Positions 1-45,712 of a stretch of 64,000 nucleotides of DNA are shown here, piece after piece. Made by a program: the position numbers and the translations under genes. Source of the stretch: Megalobrama amblycephala (lineage: Eukaryota; Chordata; Actinopteri; Cypriniformes; Xenocyprididae); NCBI RefSeq assembly GCF_018812025.1, contig NC_063054.1, positions 28,782,356 through 28,846,355 of the forward strand, written 5' to 3'. Under the pieces are notes generated by a model that was given only the letters and a program-made list of their open reading frames with translations, did no database searches and had not been told where the DNA came from. How positions within the stretch are numbered: position 1 is the stretch's first letter; each line of letters begins with the position of its first letter.

Positions 1-314
1 TTATTATATCTATTCTGATAGACTTGCAGACTTGTTGAAGAAAAAAACATTATTAAAAGCAAATAAAACAATGCTTTACTTATTTCATGTTTTTCATGTG
101 AAATATCAAAATTTATAGTGTCGTGGCACAAATTTGTCTGTAACTTGGTAGAAGCTAGATAGGTTAATAGACAAATAGCAATAGGGACAGGTTGCTTGAC
201 ACCCCCTCATTTTTAAAACACAAATTAAAAAAAAAAACTATGCAAGACTACTGTCTTTTGAAATCGAGCCATTTGATCATTCCTGTATTAGTGCTGACTG
301 CGAATGATTTTTAG
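1..314. other. cd2ap: cd2ap intron, left edge
   Basis: Intron upstream of the SH3-2 exon, ending in ttttag. No gene or recognisable repeat seen. Confidence 0.6.
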
Positions 315-33399
<33,085 letters not shown>

Positions 33400-34945
33400 A
33401 ATCTGGCACCTTGAACTGGACTGATGGCTCCCCTGTCGTGTCAAGAGTGTAAAGCGACCTCCAGATGGAGGGACGGATATCATTCACGTCATCATTACAC
33501 TCACTGACTTACTCCACAAATTGTAAGATTCACATATTTGCACATGAGGTTTTTTCTAGGTTTAGAAAAGTGTAATTATGACATATGTATATGTTTGTTT
33601 TCCTCTCTTTTTTCTTTTTTTCTTTTGCCAACAAAAAATGATTGAGGCCTTACCTTACTACTGTGCTGGATATGCATTCTGTGCACTTACTGGGAAGTGC
33701 AACGGATTATGCATTTAATACTACTGAGTCTGTATAAATGTCGGGGGATTATGTTTTTTTTATGACATGGGTTAGTTTTTAAAGAAAACTATTATGATCT
33801 CAGCAATATTCTGTCTATATTAGCCTCATTAGATGATTATCAAATGTATGGCATACTCTTGTTTCCTTAGTGATGATGTATTCTGTTGTTGTTTCAAAAG
33901 GGAGAACATTTCTGTTTGTTTTTCTCTAACATTCCTATCCAGGGTAACACTATTGTGCCTGTTAAGATTTTTACAAGTGTTAATACTGGGAGCTCTCATA
34001 CTATATAAATATATATATAAATATATAAATATATATGTGTATACTTAGATCTACAGCATGATATATTTTTATGGTCTAATGATTGTGACATCATAAAGAA
34101 AATGTACTGGGATTATGTACCTGTGTTTTGGTTTAAAATATTCACGCCCCCATAGAAAAGTAAAATTGGCTTCAACAAGCAGTGCCATTTCACCATACGA
34201 ATGGCAGAAATCCATTTTACAATTTAGGCTTCAGTTTAATAGCGTAGAGTACCGGTTGTTTTGTTCTGCAGTTACACCCCCTTGCAAAAATCACGCTGAA
34301 ATCTGAAAGATCCATTTGGCTTTTTTGGCATAACCCTCTCTGACTGCTGTTTCTACATGACTGGTTGGCTAGTTAAAACATCTGGCTTGATGAAATATGG
34401 ATGTTGAGCAATGAACACCTCAGGTTATAGACTGGCGGTTGGTACAGAGGGACTCTTTGAGGAGTAATTTTAGTACCACATTGTTATCAACGGCTATGCT
34501 GTAGAAGTAAGTACTGCTGAACAAAATGGATCTTTTAGTCAATTGGTTCTGATCCTAGAAACATACAGTGAATGAAACACTCTCAGGTACACTGAAGTGT
34601 CCCTCAGGCCTCTTAACCCTTAAGCTGAAAATCCATTTTTAAAAGCATTCCTGACCTGGAATTGTTGGTCTGTCTCTGTGAGAGAGAGTGTATGGGAGTT
34701 GTTGATGCGGTAGGATGACGGGTTGATCCCTAAAGCAATAAACCGGCAAATCTTTTTGGTTTCCATTTCTATGTCGTCTGAAATTGGGTAGAACACATTC
34801 CATTTTATTATTTTATTTCTTAAGATCTGTTGTGCACATACAACATCTATCAAAATGATCTTGTTTACATGAATTACTGAATTGCATGAGCTGAGATTTT
34901 TTTTTTTTTCCCAAACTAAATAAATGTTTATTTACAGAGATTGTT
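33400..34945 (+). other. cd2ap: probable cd2ap 3' UTR
   Basis: About 1.5 kb directly after the cd2ap stop without recognisable transposons, AT-rich (a TA-rich run near 34000-34040), ending soon after an AATAAA at 34919-34924 followed by a GT-rich stretch. The length is an inference from the signal only. Confidence 0.45.
34919..34924 (+). terminator. candidate poly(A) signal for cd2ap
   Basis: AATAAA followed within 40 nt by T/G-rich sequence (tgtttatttacagagattgt). It is the first well-placed one I see downstream of the cd2ap stop; other A-rich signals occur later, so usage is unproven. Confidence 0.4.
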
Positions 34946-34987
34946 GTGATTATTTAGGTGTTCAATATTTGTATATTATATTTTTTT

Positions 34988-35245
34988 TACAATTTAAAAT
35001 GACTGTTTTCTAATTGAATACCTTGTAAAATGTCATTTATTCATGATGGTAAAGCTGAATTTTCAATATCAATATTCCAGTCTTCAGTGTCACATGATCT
35101 TTCAGAAATCATTCTTTTATGCTGATTTGATGCTCAACAGCAAACATTGTTTGCTTAATATTTTTTGTGGAAATCATAATCATGTAAGAATGTAAAACTT
35201 TACCTTCACTTTTGATGAGTTTAATGCATCCTTGCTGAATTAATA
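34988..35245 (+). mobile_element. dispersed CCAAACTTTTG family, internal fragment
   Basis: Has gctgaattttcaatatc, tcttcagtgtcacatgatct and atgcatccttgctgaatta but lacks both ends. Confidence 0.7.
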
Positions 35246-36170
35246 CACAGAGATGATTTTAGAAATCAACATGAAATGAAAGCATATTTCAATTTCTATC
35301 AATAAAAGTGTAATTTTGTTAGAATTAATTCTATATAGCCCTCATTGATTGTAATGGTGGTAAATAATGACATGCGAATTGGATGAGATTTCTCTTGAGA
35401 AATTGAAATGCTTTACTTCTAAATATGACTAAAAGAAAGATTATCAAAATCTCAGTCGATGCCAATTAATCTTTCCCCTTTAGTAGATCTACAAATCCGT
35501 TCTTAATGTCTGGAGGTCATATTGACAGCCTTTTAGCTCTCTTATTGACAAGTGTTAATTTGATCAGAGAATGAGCATTTTAAGATGTTTCATAATTATA
35601 CACTCAATCAGGTTACAAAGGGCAGGAAACTTGAAAACTCTCCAATCAGCAGAGCTGGATTCTGACAGATCCATACACAGAGCCATGCTGTGAGAGACGC
35701 ACGTTTCCATCTGCTGAGCTGGTCAGAGCCAGTTTACATCTTCACTGCAGCACCATGACAGAGAGCAATGCTTGTGTCCTACCAGAAAACCAGTCTGTGT
35801 TTTCACCACAGATCCATCCATCCATCACTGATCTTACATAACAAAGCCAGACAGATGTCAGGTTCATGTGTCTTTGTCAGGTCTACAATATGCCCCTTTC
35901 TGAACTCTCTTGCAACCATCCAAACCCTTATACTTGCACTAATATGAGACTATAGGCTTTGCACTTACTCTATGAAAAAAGTAATAACACTGTAATAAAA
36001 CTACTGCCACCTCAGTAATACACAAAATTTTAATATGACCGTGAGCTCTTCATACTTTGTACTTTTAGCAACTTTAATCTAATTATTACCTTAAAGACAT
36101 AACTTTGTATTATTTTTGATTTTATGATGATTTTGATCATATGATGATATAATCTGATATAAAAATATAC
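35246..36170. other. intergenic, nothing recognised
   Basis: No coding or repeat signal recognised. Confidence 0.4.
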
Positions 36171-36635
36171 GCTGCCAGAAGTTTGGAATCAATAAGTGTT
36201 TCATTATTAAAAATATTATTATTATTAATGTATATAGATGCATTGAATTGTCAAAAGAATACAAAAAAAAAAAAGATTTAAAAAAATCAATTATTAAAAA
36301 AAAAAAAACATTTTTTAATAACAGCAAATAAATGCTGTTTTGAATGTTCTTTTCATCAAAGAATCAAGAAATAAGTTTCTTAAGCAGCAAATCAGCATAT
36401 TAGAATGATTTCTGACGGAACATATGATACTGAAGACTAGAATAATGATGCTGAAAGTTCAGGTTTCCTTTCTTACAGGAATAAATTACATTTTAAAATG
36501 TATTTAAATAGAAAAAAGTTATTTTAAATTGTAACCATATTTCACAAAATTACTGTTTTTACTGATCAAATAAATGCCTTTCAAAAAACTTTGTAATAAT
36601 ATTACTGACCCCAAACTTTTGAATAGTACAGTGTA
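36171..36635. mobile_element. dispersed CCAAACTTTTG family with both ends
   Basis: From gctgccagaagtttggaat to ccccaaacttttgaatagta, with gaatgatttctgacggaaca inside. Open frame 36091-36327 on the minus strand is a shadow. Confidence 0.7.
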
Positions 36636-38394
36636 TGTATAAATCTTTTATAAAATTTTTCAGAAAAGTGACTGCATGTCATAAAATAAAGATTTGTCTA
36701 CAGTGGACGTAGCCGAACCTCACTAGAAGAGGTTTCTGCATGCATGGTATTGTAGCCTAACCAGCTTTTTACCAGGTCCTGAGAATGACGTAAAGAAATG
36801 AATTTGCCGCAATGATGCGCCCACAACATGTAGAAAAAGAGTAGCTTCATTTAGTAAGTCAGCTGACAGCTCCTGAACTTGAGTCTTGTCATCCTCATAG
36901 AGCTGTTTTGTGCTCTTTCCTAGAAAGACTTTTTCAACCAAACTCGTGACTATGAATGGTGTCCATTAATTTGTGTGGTGATGTGCAACCCTTTTTAAAT
37001 TCTATGGTTGTGGTCACATCCATGGTGATGGATTATTTTTGTATTATTATTATTATTATTTTTTTTTTATTATTATTTTTGTCTAGGATGTGTGGTAATG
37101 CAAAATAATGTTCTTATTACACGATCTTAACCAGTATCAGTTTGATACATAAATAATATTAGAACTTCCTTGTATAAGAAACACGTGGCTAACAGATTCC
37201 AGTGGCGAGCAATCCATCTGTCAGTAATAAAAAATAATAAAGAATTTACAACAGAGCATCACACTGGTTCTTTTTCCATGAGGTACATACTGTATACTCT
37301 CGCTTTTTAAGTCATGCTTTTTAACCTCTCACACATGGGGTTAAAAATGAAATAGCAAGCACAGGTTTTTCATCCACTCTCAAATGTATAGCCAGATGGA
37401 CTATGATGCTGACCTTGAAAACTATTGTGCTGCATTTCTTTTTTCATCTCTATTCACCTGTCTTTAAATAGTGAAGAAGAAGAAAAACGCTACCTTTAAC
37501 GCAAGCGCAGTATAATCAAAGCATCAGCTTATTCTTACCTATTTCCAGGGTAAGATGATTCAACGCTGGTCATCATGCCTGGTGATTTGAACAATAATCG
37601 GTTATTTGTAATGACTTTTAAAAAGAACATTTGGTGGCATAGCAATAGCCAGTTTATTTTTTATAACAAGATGCCAGGTAGTTACAAAATGCCTTGTTGT
37701 TTTTCACGCACAGAGATTTTTGTATGGTTATCCTATTCATTGACTGGTTGTTTATGTCATACTTCTCATTTATCAAACATAAATTTCAGGGACTGTTTCA
37801 TCCATATCAGTTAATTATTTTGGTGAGGATTCCTTATTACATGCATTTTAAATTGGTAGATAAGGCTATTCAACAGAGTCCAAGGTCTGAGACCATAGAC
37901 TTTTCTAATTTAATGCAGTTTTCTAATACAAATTATATTATCAGCATAACAATTAAGTGAAATGTTTAATTGAAAATGTCATGTTTTATAATGTTTTAGT
38001 ATTTGGTTTGTCCTACTGAACTTTTACTTTAATGGAAGAAAGAACATCTGGCCGACTGTACAAAAGAATTCACATAACTTATTTTTTCTTCCTGTTACAC
38101 TATAATATTACTTTGTTGGGAGAAAAACATAAACATCTTTAAGTTTTTTGATTTCTATTTATTTCAAGGTTTAAATGGAAAAAAGTTCCCAGAATGTCAG
38201 GGTAATCTCAGACTTTTGGATGTCATTGCAAAGAATGTGTTTTTGTGAGTTATTCTGGACACTTGTGGCTTCAAAAATAGGCTAATTTTTAATAGTTACA
38301 GAAGGCAAATTGTTAAATAACAGATTAATCATCCTTAATACAGCTGAGTGTATTAGTCCTATCATTTACAGTTTTCAGGCCTACATATGAAATC
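36636..38394. other. intergenic, nothing recognised
   Basis: No gene or transposon end recognised. Open frames of 70-90 codons lack similarity to families I know. Confidence 0.35.
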
Positions 38395-39215
38395 ATATCT
38401 CTGTCATGTCCCAAGACCATTCAAGCTGGCAGTCATTAAGCCTCTCATTAAGAAATCACAACTAGATCCAAATGAATTGGCAAATTAGACACGTAATTTA
38501 AATCTTCCTCAAATGATATCTATACGCGTCAGTCCGGATTTACCATCATAGCACAGAAACAGCGCTTGTTAAAAATACAAATGACTTACTTCTAGCTTCT
38601 GACCAAGGCTGCATCTTAATACTAGTTTTATTCAATTTTAGCGTTGCGTTTGACATTATAGATCATGGCATACTCTTAGATTGACTACAAAATTACACTG
38701 GTTATTTAGGGACAGGCATTAAGATGGTTTAGATCGTACCAGTCAGACTGTTACCATTTTGTCTTTAAACAGATCCAATTTATCCAAATTAATGTCAGTA
38801 AATTATGGAGTGCCGCAAGGGTCTGTGTTAGGCCCTCTGCTATTTTCAACATACATGCTTCTTCTTGGTAATATTATTAGAAAACATGGAGTTTCCACAG
38901 TTATGCCAATGATACTCAGTTATATATTTCATCACTAGCTACCAGATGAAATCTCTAAATTATCCAAGTTGACAGAGTGTGTTAAAGATAGAAAATATTG
39001 GATGACTAGTACTTTTCTTCTATGAAATTCGAATAAGACTGAGGTGTTACTTATTGGACCAAAAACCTACAATTTGCATCTAGAAGGATCCAGTATTACT
39101 TTATCCTCTACATTTAAAGACTTTGGTGTTATATTAGACGGCAACTTGTCTTTCTCTCCTTTTGTGGAGAAACGCTACAGATCCTATAAACTTAGCCTGC
39201 ATGTATGGCTGTCTT
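38395..39215 (+). pseudogene. LINE reverse transcriptase fragment, decayed
   Basis: Pieces of a non-LTR retrotransposon reverse transcriptase in several frames with stops: FDIIDHGIL (motif A region), [20 protein letters not shown] (motif B region), then YANDTQLYI where the catalytic YADD is expected, followed by KTEVLLIGPKTYNLHLEGSS. The order is that of jockey/L2-like fish LINEs. Both ends and the endonuclease are missing. It is inactive. Confidence 0.85.
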
Positions 39216-39399
39216 TATTCTGTCTTTTCATGTGTCATAACATATCACATCCTACAAATACTTCTATAAGGGTGGATTCACTACAGTGGTTCAGGATGCA
39301 GGATTGCCGAATGACTACAGAAACATTATCTGTACATTTCTTGTATATTACCACCCACTGCTGCTACTTATACCAATGACAGACATAAGGTACAATAGC

Positions 39400-40340
39400 A
39401 AAATATGTGGGAGAGCATTGCTAAAGTGTGATGATATTGTATTGCAATAGGTAGCACATTAATGTTAATACTGAGTCAAAACTAGTTAGTTTAGCACATA
39501 GGTTATAATAATTGAGAAGCTTTAATAACAGTTATAAAGAAAAGAAAAGAGAGAGCAACAGTTACGGTCTTGTTTTATCCTTTCTTTGACAAAACAGAGG
39601 AATAGAGAGGGTTGGAACAAAGTCTTTGCTGATTTTCAAGCCTACACTTCCAAATACTGTAAATATATGTGTGAATCTGCTAATGCATTTCTCTGATGTG
39701 CTGCCAACACTTTTTTTTGGCTTTCTACACAAGCTACTATTAAAGGTGCAAATGGACCTTGTTCCACACAAAACACTCTGTCCTCTGGCTCTGACATTTT
39801 AAAATCAGGTGCACCAAACTTTAAATTGCATTTCACTAGCAAACAATGTGGTTGGATAAATTAACATGAATTGTGAAGCGAATGCATGCTTTTAAATAAT
39901 AAAGTAAAGAAGCTAGGGGTACTTGTCACGTGTTTTACTCCAGTGAATATTTCTCGTTAAAGATTGCTTTAATGTGCATGCTACAAAAATGCGATTAAAC
40001 ATGGTGAGACTGATTTGGATAGATGCTGATTTCAGATGTTCAGGTATCAGCTGTAGATGTTTTTGTATTTCCTGTCATATAAGATTTTCAATTTAATACG
40101 CCAGATGTGGCTAGCACCACAAGCAGGAAGTAGAGTTTGTGTAAATTCACACATTTCAAAGGTGAGATATCAAGCATCTAAGTTTGACTTGATGACCAGG
40201 TCTGAGTTGATGTATTTGTATAAAGGACAGAGTGGAAGGAAGAGATCACACATCTTTGAGATAGACATACTGTATCTATATTTGCATTTGAACTCACATT
40301 TGCAGTACACTGTGTTCCTCCTTGATTACCTTTAGTTTAA
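39400..40340. other. intergenic, nothing recognised
   Basis: No coding or repeat signal recognised. Confidence 0.35.
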
Positions 40341-41311
40341 AAGGTGCCCTAGAATTGAAAATTGAATTTACCTCGGTATAGTTAAATAATTAGAGTTCTG
40401 TACATGTAAATGACATACAGTAAGTCTCAAACACCATTGTTTCCTCCTTCTTATGTAAATTTGATTTTTGCAAAAGACCTCTGAAGAACAGGCGAATCTC
40501 AACATAACACCGACTGTGACGCAACAGTCGGGACCATTAATATGTACGCCCCCAATATTTGCATATACCAGCCCATGTTCACGGCATTAGACAAGCCAGT
40601 ATTAACGTCTGGAGCAGCACAGCCAAATCAACAGACTTTATGCAGGTAAGCAAGCAAGGACAATAGCGAAAAATGGCAGATGGAGCAATAATAACTGACA
40701 TGATCCATAATATCATGATATTTTTAGTGATATTTGTAAATTGTCTTTCTAAATGTTTCGTTAGCATGTTGCTAATGTACTGTTAAATGTGGTTAACGTT
40801 ACCATTGTTTCTTACTGTATTCACGGAGACCAAAGCCATGTCGTTATTTTCATTATTAAACACGTGCAGTCTGTATAATTCGTAAACACATCTTCATTTT
40901 TTATAAATCTCTCCAACAGTGTGTAATGTTAGCTTTAGCCCCGTTAGCCACAGCAGCATACTATCAAACTCATTCAGAATCAAATGTAAACATCCAAGTA
41001 AATACTATACTCACATGATCTGATATGTTGCATGACGAACACTTTGTAAAGATCCATTTTGAGGGTTATATTAGCTGTGTGAACTTTGTTTATGCAGTGT
41101 ATTAGAGTTGCGAGCTTGGGGGCAGGGAACGCAAGCATTTAAAGGGGACACGCACTGAATCGGTGCATTTTTAATTATGCCCCAAAATAGGCAGTTAAAA
41201 AATTGAATAATAAAAAATCTATGGGATATTTTGAGCTGAAACTTCACAGACACATTCAGGGGACACCTTAGACTTATATTACATCTCGTGAAAAAGGGTT
41301 CTAGGGCACCT
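40341..41311. mobile_element. TTAA-flanked element, AGGTGCCCTAGAA family, copy 2
   Basis: aaggtgccctagaattgaaa at left, ggttctagggcacct-TTAA at right. Longer than copy 1 (7998-8864), mainly through about 95 bp near 41140-41234 (ggggacacgcactgaatcgg...) absent from copy 1. Confidence 0.85.
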
Positions 41312-41315
41312 TTAA

Positions 41316-42455
41316 AGTGCCCCTATTATGGATTTTTTTAAAAATTACCTTTCATGTAGTGTGTAACATAGCTCTATGTGAATGAAAACATCCTGCAAAG
41401 TTTTAAAACTGAAAGTGCACCGTATATAAAATTATTGTCTTTCAAAAGTAAGAGTCGACTCTGAGTCAGTTAAACGTGTCGTTTGTAAAAACGAATCACA
41501 AGCCGTTTCGTTGTGACGTCACAACGAAACATTAGCATATTGCCTACCTACATATTGCACATGCAAACGGCAGGGAAAATTCATTTTTTCAACAATACCA
41601 CAGCAGTAACGTTACAATCTTTTGTTGTGTTCCCACGCTTGGTCTTAAAATATGGATCAATGACCAGTTTCTTTGGACCAGCTTGCTCCTCTGAATTTCA
41701 ACCTGTAAGTATGATTAATAATTGATGATGTTTATATTTTCTAGCTATCGTTCAAAATTTTGTATATGTTGTGTAACATATACCCTGGTCTGTGTCTCTC
41801 CTGCTAATTGGCTAACTCACGTTAGAATGACTTTTTTTACATAGTGTAATGCATTATCAGCTATTCACGTTTGTGCTCGGCTAACGTGGGACATTTACAA
41901 CATACAAATTGTGGTTTTTTTTCCCTCTGCGTTTTTTTTTTTATTATTACAATAGAGTGGAGCTTATTAGTTCAGATCTAACCAATCATTATCTAAACTT
42001 GGAGGTAAAAGATCGGTACTTACATGTTTGAGTTTGCAGATGCTGATGCCAACCTTCACCTCCATCCTCCCCACAACCACCAGGATGGTCCCTGTCCATA
42101 CTTCCCCGGGGTCGGCTATGCCCCTGCCTTCATCTTCAGGCAGGAAACGCAAAGTCCGCAACCCTCAGGATGTGAGCTACGGACGGGGCCTACGCCAAAG
42201 AACCTTATCTTGTGATATTTTGCTTGCTGATTGGTAATAAATATCATTGTTTCGTTATCTTGCCTCTCGAGTCTTTCTTGTAGAACTAACGTTACTTCAA
42301 ACGAATTGTTTACAAAACTTTGAAAACTGAATTAGAAATGAAATGTATTTTATGAGAAACAAAAGTGTTTTTTGACCTTGCATGCATTTAAAAACCTCTT
42401 GTAGGAGACTCCCCAAACAATATTATGAACCTTAAAATGGCATAATAGGGGCACT
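41316..42455. mobile_element. TTAA-flanked element, GTGCCCCTATTATG family, long copy
   Basis: aagtgcccctattatggatt at left, gcataataggggcact-TTAA (42456-42459) at right. Its left TTAA (41312-41315) is also the right TTAA of the previous element. A more GC-rich stretch, 42024-42237, holds overlapping open frames with no recognised similarity. Confidence 0.85.
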
Positions 42456-42459
42456 TTAA

Positions 42460-43472
42460 ATTTGCATGCGAGGTAAAAAGTTAATCCAATCATCTTCTTC
42501 CTTTAAACTATAGCATCTACATTGTGTCTTTACATGGTTGTGCCTGCTGACAGCTAAAGGTTGTTTCTCTAAAGTTAAATTTTGGCCCATCCAAGTAAGG
42601 GAAAATATCTCAGTAAGCAGCTTTTACATTCCAGCTGTGAAGGAATTTTCATCCAGATCATCAAAACAGTCATTCATCCAATCATCAGACCTCTGAAGTG
42701 GGGAATATCAACATCTTTCTCTGATAATGCATGTATGTATGCATGCATGCATGCATCCAGTTTTTTTTAATCTCCTTTTACATTGCTATTCATATAATAC
42801 TGCCTTCCTTATAAAACCATCAGCCAATTATAATGCAAATTAACTTATATAATGACATATTGCTTTCATTTATGCATGTAAGTGAGACACAAACACACTT
42901 TTTGTTTGCCAAATCCTCTTAAATCCCCTCAGCCTGTGGCCACTGAATCAACTTACGTAACTGCATGTGAGGCCATTATAACCTTAATCCTATATGAAAT
43001 TACATTAACTGATTTATTTATTTATTTTTTTTTTTTGAGTATTTGTGAATAGGTTGGGAATTCGAGTAGGATGAGTGGAGTTTTTTCTTATGTATATAAT
43101 TATTTATTATAAAATATGCATATGCGTTAGCATTAATTTGCATTTTTAGATTTTAATTTATTTAAATACTCGGAAAAGCTCTCCTTGAAAAAAAAAATTT
43201 AGTCCTTTTCAACAGAGAAAAACATGTTTTTATTGGTTGAACAAGGAAAAAGAGCAAAGGTTGTGTGAATTTGTAAGTCTATATAAAAATAGGAAAGGCA
43301 GAAACTGACCAGTGCTTGCGTAAATGACAGGACACTGCATCTGTGACCTTCATCCCCTGAGTATGTGCAGAAATATGCATCATTTCACAGTGTGCAGCCA
43401 AGTGTTGTTTCCGTTTCTTCAGCAGCTGGATGGACATCAGTTTCAGTGATGCAGAATATGATTAAAGGGATA
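42460..43472. other. intergenic, AT-rich
   Basis: Short (ATGC)n-like run at 42733-42758; otherwise nothing recognised. Confidence 0.4.
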
Positions 43473-45712
43473 CTCAGCAAGAAAACGTCCTCTCAACTTT
43501 TTTCCAGCAAATTTCTTAACATGTAAATATTTCTATGAACATAAAAAGATTCAACAACTGAGGCAACTTGACAAACAGAAATGCAATAATGAGAGGAGAG
43601 TGGGTGTCAGTATCAAAAGTAGCAGTCAGTAAGTAGTGGTCAGTATCTGGTGTGACACCAGCTGCTTACAGTGCATCTCATCTTCATGAACTGCAGCAGA
43701 TTTGCCAGTTCTCGCTGTGAGAAAACCAAACAGCGAAATTAATTAAATGAAATGAGTTTGTTTCACTCAAATAATAATGAAAGATCAATGTACTTAATAG
43801 AAAAAAGTTGCATGAACTCAAAAATGCATTGTAGTAAGCTGAACTTAATATGAGTGAGTTGAACTGCAGCAGATTTCTAATTCCCCACATGCTTTTCGTC
43901 AGACTGCATTTTTTTTTTTTTTTTTAATTAAGTGTTATATTGTATGTTTTTGCACAAGATTAACAGGGAGACACAAGTTAGTGTTTGATGTTGTGTTATG
44001 TTGGGATTTACAGGGGGTTCTGTTAGTTTTGTAGGTTAACCATTGTGGTAAAGAGAAGAGCCTGCACTGTAAAAAATTACCGTGATTTTAACAGTAAAAG
44101 ACTGTAAAAATGCTGCGGTGAAAAACTGTTAATTGGTTTACAGAAAGTTTCCGTACTATATACGGTGAATAACTGTAATAGATCTAACGGTACATTTAAT
44201 GTAATTTTACGGTAAAATACCGTTAAATTCACAGTTTTTGAAAGTGAAAAATAACAATTCATTGTAAAATTTACAGTGAAAAACCGTAAATTGACATTCC
44301 CACAATTCCCTGCGTGACACTTCACATTTGATATATTTTCATTGAAATAACTCTGTTTCTTCTTAGTTTTTCTCATGTTTTTCTAATCAGTTATGCACAT
44401 TGAGGTTTTATGTTACATCTAATGTTGTTAAATTAATGTTTATTGCATTTTTAAAATTTCATGCATGTTACCATGATGGTGTTTAGTGTGTGTGTGAATG
44501 ACACTGTGTGCACCTTCTATATATTAGTATTATCCTCCTCAGCTTGTGGAAAACTTTGATTCATCATGTGACTCTTATCACCACTGTGTTTGGTGACTGT
44601 CAGTGTATTATAAATATACAAAACAGATATTAGTACTTCATTAGGCTGGTAAATTAACATTATATCAGTTAATGAAATATGTTATTTTACCGTAAATTTT
44701 ACTGGGATTTTTTTTACAGTGTACTGAAATCCAATGTTAAATATACATATTTAAAATGTAAAATTCACATGTAACTCCGTAAGTATGTTTACGGTTTGAT
44801 GTCATTTTTACAGTATTGTTCTGGTAACCACAGCTGCCGGTATTTTTCCGTAGAAACAACGGGATTTTTTTTACAGTGTGTGGTGAGGTTGAGGATGGGC
44901 TGCAAAACTTTTAAGACCACATATACTGTATGTTGTTTGATTATATACATGTAAGTATATAATGACATTCTCTTTGATAATTACAATAGCGTTATTTTCT
45001 ATCTAACATTTAACCAAGATCTGAATGCGATGTTTAAATGAACTGTGTATAATTAACATTATGATGAGTTGGGCGAGTCTGAGAACTGTTGGAGCGAAGG
45101 GACTGGCCTTGCTCCACTTCCACATCTCTTGGCCCCGCCTGAATTGTCACAAAAATTTTAGGTTATACTAACTTACTTTTTTTTTTTTTTTAACTTAATT
45201 TGTTTTGAAGTTATAATTATAAATAAATGTACTTAAATGTTTTGAGTATTCTTAACTTATTGAGTTTTACAGTGCACTCTTCCACTATGGTACTTGCAAG
45301 TTCTCGCACACATCTGGAAGGACATATGGTTACATGTGGTTTGGCACTGCAAGAACAATCACTGCCTGTAGCACTGTCTTAGGCATCTTACATTAAGGAC
45401 ATTGCAGTTTATTGCTCTGTTCACATCTGCAGTCCTCGTGCCTCCCTGCAGCAGGTCTATGGCATGTTCACGCAGGTGATCAAGGACTGTGGGCATCTTT
45501 CTGGTGTTTTTCAAAGTCAGTAGAAATGTCTCTTTAGTGTTATTGGAACTGTGACTTTAGTTGTCATCTCCATGTTAACTGTTAGTGTCTTAAGGAATGT
45601 TCCACAGGTGCATGTGCAATAGCTGCTTATGGTTCATTGAACAGGCATGAAAACATTGTTTAAACCCTTTCCAATTATGTAAAGCTTATTTGGATTTTAC
45701 ATAATTACATAA
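43473..45712 (-). mobile_element. split and deleted Tc1-like transposon
   Basis: Terminal part 43473-43720 (ctcagcaagaaaacgtcct, gtcagtatctggtgtgacac, gccagttctcgctgtgaga) and 45277-45712 (cactcttccactatggtac, ttacatgtggtttggcactg, ctttctggtgtttttcaaag, gttcattgaacaggcatg) match the two sides of a fish Tc1-like element with transposase on the minus strand. The middle of the transposase gene is deleted and about 1.55 kb of other repeats sits between the parts. A minus-strand N-terminal fragment is readable at 45300-45500 only. Inactive. Confidence 0.75.
44065..44878. mobile_element. CACTGTAAAAAA-ended element(s) inside the Tc1 remnant
   Basis: cactgtaaaaaattaccgtg at left and gggattttttttacagtg at right, many internal TTTACGGT/ACCGTAAA motifs. 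A second ...ttttttttacagtg at 44706-44721 suggests two overlapping copies. No clear duplication at the borders. Confidence 0.65.

Noticed and set aside
42024..42237. Overlapping 60-70 codon frames in GC-richer DNA
   Set aside because: They lie inside a TTAA-flanked repeat and resemble no protein family I know.
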